From Christensenella sp036660175 (GTDB lineage: Bacteria; Bacillota; Clostridia; Christensenellales; Christensenellaceae): a stretch of 8,353 nt of DNA. The notes under the pieces are model-generated. The model ran no database searches and had not been told where the DNA came from. It saw nothing but the letters and a program-made list of their open reading frames with translations. Shown in pieces: positions 6,392 through 8,353 of the stretch. Both the position numbers and the translations under genes were made by a program. How positions within the stretch are numbered: the first letter of the stretch is position 1; every line of letters begins with the position of its first letter. The DNA lies in contig JAVXBD010000059.1 in assembly GCA_036660175.1 (NCBI GenBank), positions 1 through 8,353 on the forward strand, given 5' to 3'.

Positions 6392-7234
6392 TTGAGAAGA
6401 AATGTAAATGGTTCAAAACCAAAACCAGAATCAAAATTTAGATATATCAACAAAAAGGCAATTTTAATTTTGCTGGCGGTGATTGTGGCAGTGATTGTTG
6501 TGATAGCTGTGGTTTCTAATGTTGCGACCAAGCAGAAATTTGAGGCGAGCTTTGTGGAAACAAGAGATACCATCAGAATTGGGCTACGCACAGATATTGC
6601 GGGCTTTGGCGGAATTGGTGCGGACGGGCAGATTACAGGATTTGACAAAGATTATATTGATATGCTTTTTGCAGAGCTTTTGGGCGAAAAAGCAAAACTG
6701 TATGAGTATATTCCGACAACCTCACAAGATGCGGCAGGCTCTATCAAATATGGCGAGATTGATATTGCAATGGGGCTGATGACGCCCGATGTGGATAAGA
6801 CCAAAGGCTTTTTACTGACAAAGCCATATTATACGGACGATGTGGTGGTGGTGGTAAAGGGAGATTCACGGTTAGATAAGCTATCTAATATGGACGGCGG
6901 AAAGTTAGGGATTCTTTCAAACGCAATCCCGATTGGACAATTGGAGGATTATCTAAAATCAAAGGGAATGGAATATGAGGTTCTTAGATATTCAGACTAT
7001 GAAAGTGCGAAAATGGACCTCACAAACGGTACTGTCAATGCGATGGTGATGCCAAATGCCATTGCAAAACAGTTTGCGGGATTTCGGATTTTGGCAGAGC
7101 CGCTTTATCAGGTAGGATATAGCATCATGTTGCCTACGGGGCAAGCGGCAGTGGAAAGCGAATTTAGTAAAATTGTAGATCAATTTGAAAAAGATGGCAC
7201 AACAGATGGCCTAAAAGCAAAATGGGGATTGTAA
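6392..7234 (+). CDS. Membrane-anchored solute-binding protein, family 3 (amino-acid-binding-like), orphan
   Basis: A 280-residue periplasmic-binding-protein type II (SBP_bac_3) domain behind an N-terminal anchor. Residues 1-22 are basic and polar, 23-44 form one transmembrane helix rich in Ile, Val and Ala, and no lipobox Cys follows. The protein is therefore tethered by an uncleaved helix rather than as a lipoprotein. The domain shows TIRIGLRTDIAGFGG (60-74), GFDKDYIDMLF (83-93) and YGEIDIAMGLMTPD (120-133). In classical family members an Arg after TPE grips the ligand carboxylate and an Asp in the DAVVVD-type motif grips the amine. Here these read TPDVDK (131-136) and NAMVMPN (216-222), so both seem lost. 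No permease or ATPase genes adjoin it. It may bind another ligand or act as a sensor. Start is TTG, with its own strong promoter. Confidence 0.82.
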   Translation: MRRNVNGSKPKPESKFRYINKKAILILLAVIVAVIVVIAVVSNVATKQKFEASFVETRDTIRIGLRTDIAGFGGIGADGQITGFDKDYIDMLFAELLGEKAKLYEYIPTTSQDAAGSIKYGEIDIAMGLMTPDVDKTKGFLLTKPYYTDDVVVVVKGDSRLDKLSNMDGGKLGILSNAIPIGQLEDYLKSKGMEYEVLRYSDYESAKMDLTNGTVNAMVMPNAIAKQFAGFRILAEPLYQVGYSIMLPTGQAAVESEFSKIVDQFEKDGTTDGLKAKWGL

Positions 7235-7325
7235 GGTTTCCAATAAAATGTTTAGCACTGTATAAAAGAGGGTATTATAAAAGGGTAGGTAGGGAATCAT
7301 GCTTTTCTGATAAAATAGTCTGATA
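7235..7325. other. Intergenic gap with imperfect direct repeat, no terminator seen
   Basis: No U-tailed hairpin follows the solute-binding protein gene, so read-through into the next gene is possible. The gap holds an imperfect tandem repeat, TATAAAAGAGGGTA at 7261-7274 and TATAAAAGGGTA at 7276-7287, of unknown meaning. Confidence 0.4.
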
Positions 7326-7355
7326 TTGACAATTTGACAAGAAGTGTGTTATGAT
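7326..7355 (+). promoter_or_regulatory. Promoter of the 77-residue protein gene, with doubled TTGACA
   Basis: A perfect -35 TTGACA (7326-7331) lies 18 nt before TATGAT (7350-7355), which is preceded by TGT (7347-7349) and so forms an extended -10. A second TTGACA lies at 7334-7339, only 10 nt from the -10 and too close to serve it. The leader from here to the start codon is about 55-60 nt. Confidence 0.7.
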
Positions 7356-7404
7356 AAGAAAGGTGAAGAATCTAATTTTCATCAAACCTACAAATATATA
7401 GAAA

Positions 7405-7411
7405 AAGGAGG
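7405..7411 (+). promoter_or_regulatory. Ribosome binding site deciding a GTG start
   Basis: AAGGAGG lies 8 nt before GTG 7420. An ATG at 7415 is only 3 nt from the site, in another frame, and ends after two codons. Confidence 0.8.
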
Positions 7412-7419
7412 ACGATGAA

Positions 7420-7653
7420 GTGAAAATCAAAAATATTAGCGAACCTCAGAAGTTTTTTGAGTTGCTCAAGGATTGCAAAGGCAAGGTTGAGTTGGTTACT
7501 TCAGAGGGAGACAGGCTCAATCTGAAATCAACACTATGTCAATACATTGCATTAACACAAATGTTTAAAGATGCGCAGATTGACGAGTTAGATTTAATTG
7601 TATCTGAGCCGGAAGATTTGAATCTCTTGCTAAACTATTTGGTAAGAGGCTAA
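7420..7653 (+). CDS. Small conserved-type cytoplasmic protein, function unknown
   Basis: A 77-residue acidic protein starting at GTG. It has no signal peptide, membrane helix or recognisable catalytic motif. By eye it begins with a helix (ISEPQKFFELLKDC, 5-18), then a strand pair around GKVELVTSEGDRLNLKS (21-37), a second helix (LCQYIALTQMFKD, 39-51), and an acidic tail with ELDLIVSEPEDLNLLLNYL (56-74). From memory, similar 70-80 residue proteins occur in many Clostridia and are sometimes labelled 'polya polymerase'. Nothing in the sequence supports that activity, and the resemblance was not checked here. The gene has its own extended -10 promoter, an excellent Shine-Dalgarno and a strong terminator, so it is a well-expressed monocistronic unit. 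Function unknown. Confidence 0.8.
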   Translation: MKIKNISEPQKFFELLKDCKGKVELVTSEGDRLNLKSTLCQYIALTQMFKDAQIDELDLIVSEPEDLNLLLNYLVRG

Positions 7654-7671
7654 AAACCTTTTGAACTGATG

Positions 7672-7705
7672 AGGTTGTAGTTTTTTAGACTATAACCTTT
7701 TTTTT
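7672..7705 (+). terminator. Rho-independent terminator of the small protein gene
   Basis: AGGTTGTAG (7672-7680) pairs with CTATAACCT (7690-7698) in a 9-bp stem with one G-U pair and a 9-nt loop. Eight T follow (7698-7705). It lies 18 nt after the stop codon. Confidence 0.85.
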
Positions 7706-7737
7706 GTCCTTTTATTGGGGAAAAGGGCGGCTTTTTT
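7706..7737 (+). terminator. Second, back-up terminator
   Basis: GTCCTTTT (7706-7713) pairs with AAAAGGGC (7721-7728), 8 bp with one G-U pair and a 7-nt loop. GGC and six T (7732-7737) follow. It directly abuts the first terminator. Confidence 0.5.
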
Positions 7738-8126
7738 GGCGGGAATGATTCACCGTGTATGTTAGGCTATCGTTTGTATTTGGTAAAGAAAGTGCTAATT
7801 TTTTAAATCATCAGGATACATAAAAAAATCATTTTGCATATTCGCCATAAAAATACTATATTTATGTTATACAGAAATCTGCTTGTATACGCAATGATAC
7901 TATTTGTATGGTGGGTAAACCAATGAAACAATCATAAGAATGAAGAGCGAAGCAGGGAATATCGGCAAGAATGTAGAAAAATGCAAGTGGCGTTCTATAA
8001 AATGCAATTTACATAGGAAACGAAAGATTGAAAATCTAATTCAGAAAGGCTGATTCGAAGTAATGTTGCACAATGCCAAGGAGCATCGCTTTTTTTTGGA
8101 GATTTATAAAACAAAGAAATATAAGC
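7738..8126. other. Stretch without a recognisable gene
   Basis: Nearly 400 bases with no frame that has both a ribosome binding site and gene-like content. A weak promoter-like pair, TTGCAT (7834-7839) and TATATT (7857-7862) 17 nt apart, could start a short transcript ending at the hairpins at 8073-8097 or 8127-8173. A direct repeat AAAATGCAA occurs at 7978-7986 and 7999-8007 with a 21-nt period, and AGATT/AATCT forms a small hairpin around 8027. It may encode a small RNA or be decayed sequence. Confidence 0.4.
8073..8097 (+). terminator. Weak terminator-like hairpin
   Basis: ATGC (8073-8076) pairs with GCAT (8083-8086) around a 6-nt loop. CGC and eight T (8090-8097) follow. The stem is only 4 bp, so termination is uncertain. 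Confidence 0.3.
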
Positions 8127-8173
8127 AAAACCACCAAACAGTTCATCATTTTGATGAGGTTGGCGGTTTTTTT
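8127..8173. terminator. Long terminator hairpin, possibly bidirectional
   Basis: The outer stem AAAACCACCAA (8127-8137) pairs with TTGGCGGTTTT (8160-8170) with one A-C mismatch on the plus strand, which becomes a G-U pair on the minus strand. The inner stem TCATCA (8143-8148) pairs with TGATGA (8152-8157). Plus-strand RNA ends in seven U (8167-8173); minus-strand RNA has only a U4 tail. It lies just past the stop of the partial minus-strand frame at 8175. Confidence 0.65.
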
Positions 8174-8174
8174 G

Positions 8175-8351
8175 TCAAGTTTTTGTGGAGTGGTTAAGCA
8201 TATCAGTTTCGAACCAATGCGTCTGAAACAAAGTCTTTTTGTCTGCTAAATCGTTGGTGTTGCTCCGAATAGCCGTAGCTAAGGCGAGCGAGGGTAACAC
8301 AGCCATGCGGAAAAATTCTTTATTTGAAAACCGTATCGTTCGAGTCTGGTA
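8175..8351 (-). CDS. Partial open reading frame running off the right edge, unknown
   Basis: Fifty-eight codons are open on the minus strand from the window edge to a TGA at 8175-8177. The visible part reads YQTRTIRFSNKEFFRMAVLP at its start and ends ETDMLNHSTKT. No domain, signal or membrane segment is recognised, and the true start, if any, lies outside the window. A hairpin at 8127-8173 follows the stop directly, which fits the end of a real gene. The composition is also compatible with a translated intergenic repeat, so confidence that this is a gene is low. Confidence 0.25.
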   Translation of the reverse strand, partial: YQTRTIRFSNKEFFRMAVLPSLALATAIRSNTNDLADKKTLFQTHWFETDMLNHSTKT

Positions 8352-8353
8352 TG

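Noticed and set aside
7415..7423. Two-codon frame ATG-AAG-TGA overlapping the GTG start of the small protein
   Set aside because: Only 3 nt from the ribosome binding site; GTG 7420 is far better placed, so a coupled mini-leader is unlikely.
7795..7848. 17-residue minus-strand frame MANMQNDFFMYPDDLKN
   Set aside because: Protein-like in look but too short and without a Shine-Dalgarno; may be a gene relic but cannot be supported.
7940..8053. Basic 37-residue plus-strand frame with ATG start, beginning MKSEAGNIGK
   Set aside because: No ribosome binding site, no promoter close by and no recognisable motif; length is compatible with chance in AT-rich DNA.
8338..8346. GTTCGAGTC, resembling a tRNA T-loop
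   Set aside because: The flanking bases do not form the five-pair T stem and no other tRNA arm is seen upstream.

Overview
The window looks like the chromosome of an AT-rich, low-GC Gram-positive bacterium of the class Clostridia (Bacillota). The evidence is strong AGGAGG-type ribosome binding sites, TTG and GTG starts, clear sigma-A promoters (TTGAAA-17-TATAAT and similar), U-tailed terminators and a 77-residue protein of a kind I associate with Clostridia. No species can be named from sequence alone. No rRNA, tRNA, CRISPR array, transposase or phage gene was found. It reads as ordinary chromosomal backbone with short, mostly single-gene transcription units on alternating strands.

Layout, left to right. 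Bases 1-105 are a GC-rich palindromic element without a gene. A small nitroreductase (-) is divergent from a membrane protein (+) that joins a six-helix DUF308/HdeD-like domain to a soluble C-terminal domain resembling a permuted papain-like (LRAT / NlpC-P60) fold. Next is an RNA-modification cluster: a divergent RluA-type pseudouridine synthase homologue with an S4 domain (+), tail-to-tail with a canonical RluA-type synthase (-), which is translationally coupled (ATGA overlap) to a COG1092-like SAM-dependent methyltransferase (-). Divergent from the methyltransferase is ispE (+), the CDP-ME kinase of the MEP isoprenoid pathway. It is tail-to-tail with a cytoplasmic SGNH/GDSL hydrolase (-). 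Back-to-back promoters separate the hydrolase from a membrane-anchored family-3 solute-binding protein (+) that has no transporter genes beside it. A 77-residue conserved-type small protein (+) follows, with its own strong promoter and tandem terminators. The last ~650 bases hold no gene I can defend; they contain hairpins, a possible sRNA or decayed repeat, and a partial minus-strand open frame at the right edge.

Functional links: the two pseudouridine synthase homologues and the methyltransferase are probably all RNA-modification proteins, and the latter two form an operon. ispE is an essential-pathway housekeeping gene. The others look independent. The points most worth a second look are the RluA homologue whose conserved active-site neighbours are replaced while the catalytic Asp remains, the DUF308 plus cysteine-hydrolase-like fusion, and the orphan solute-binding protein that lacks the usual amino-acid-gripping Arg and Asp. 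I see no clear evidence of a wholly new multi-gene system.
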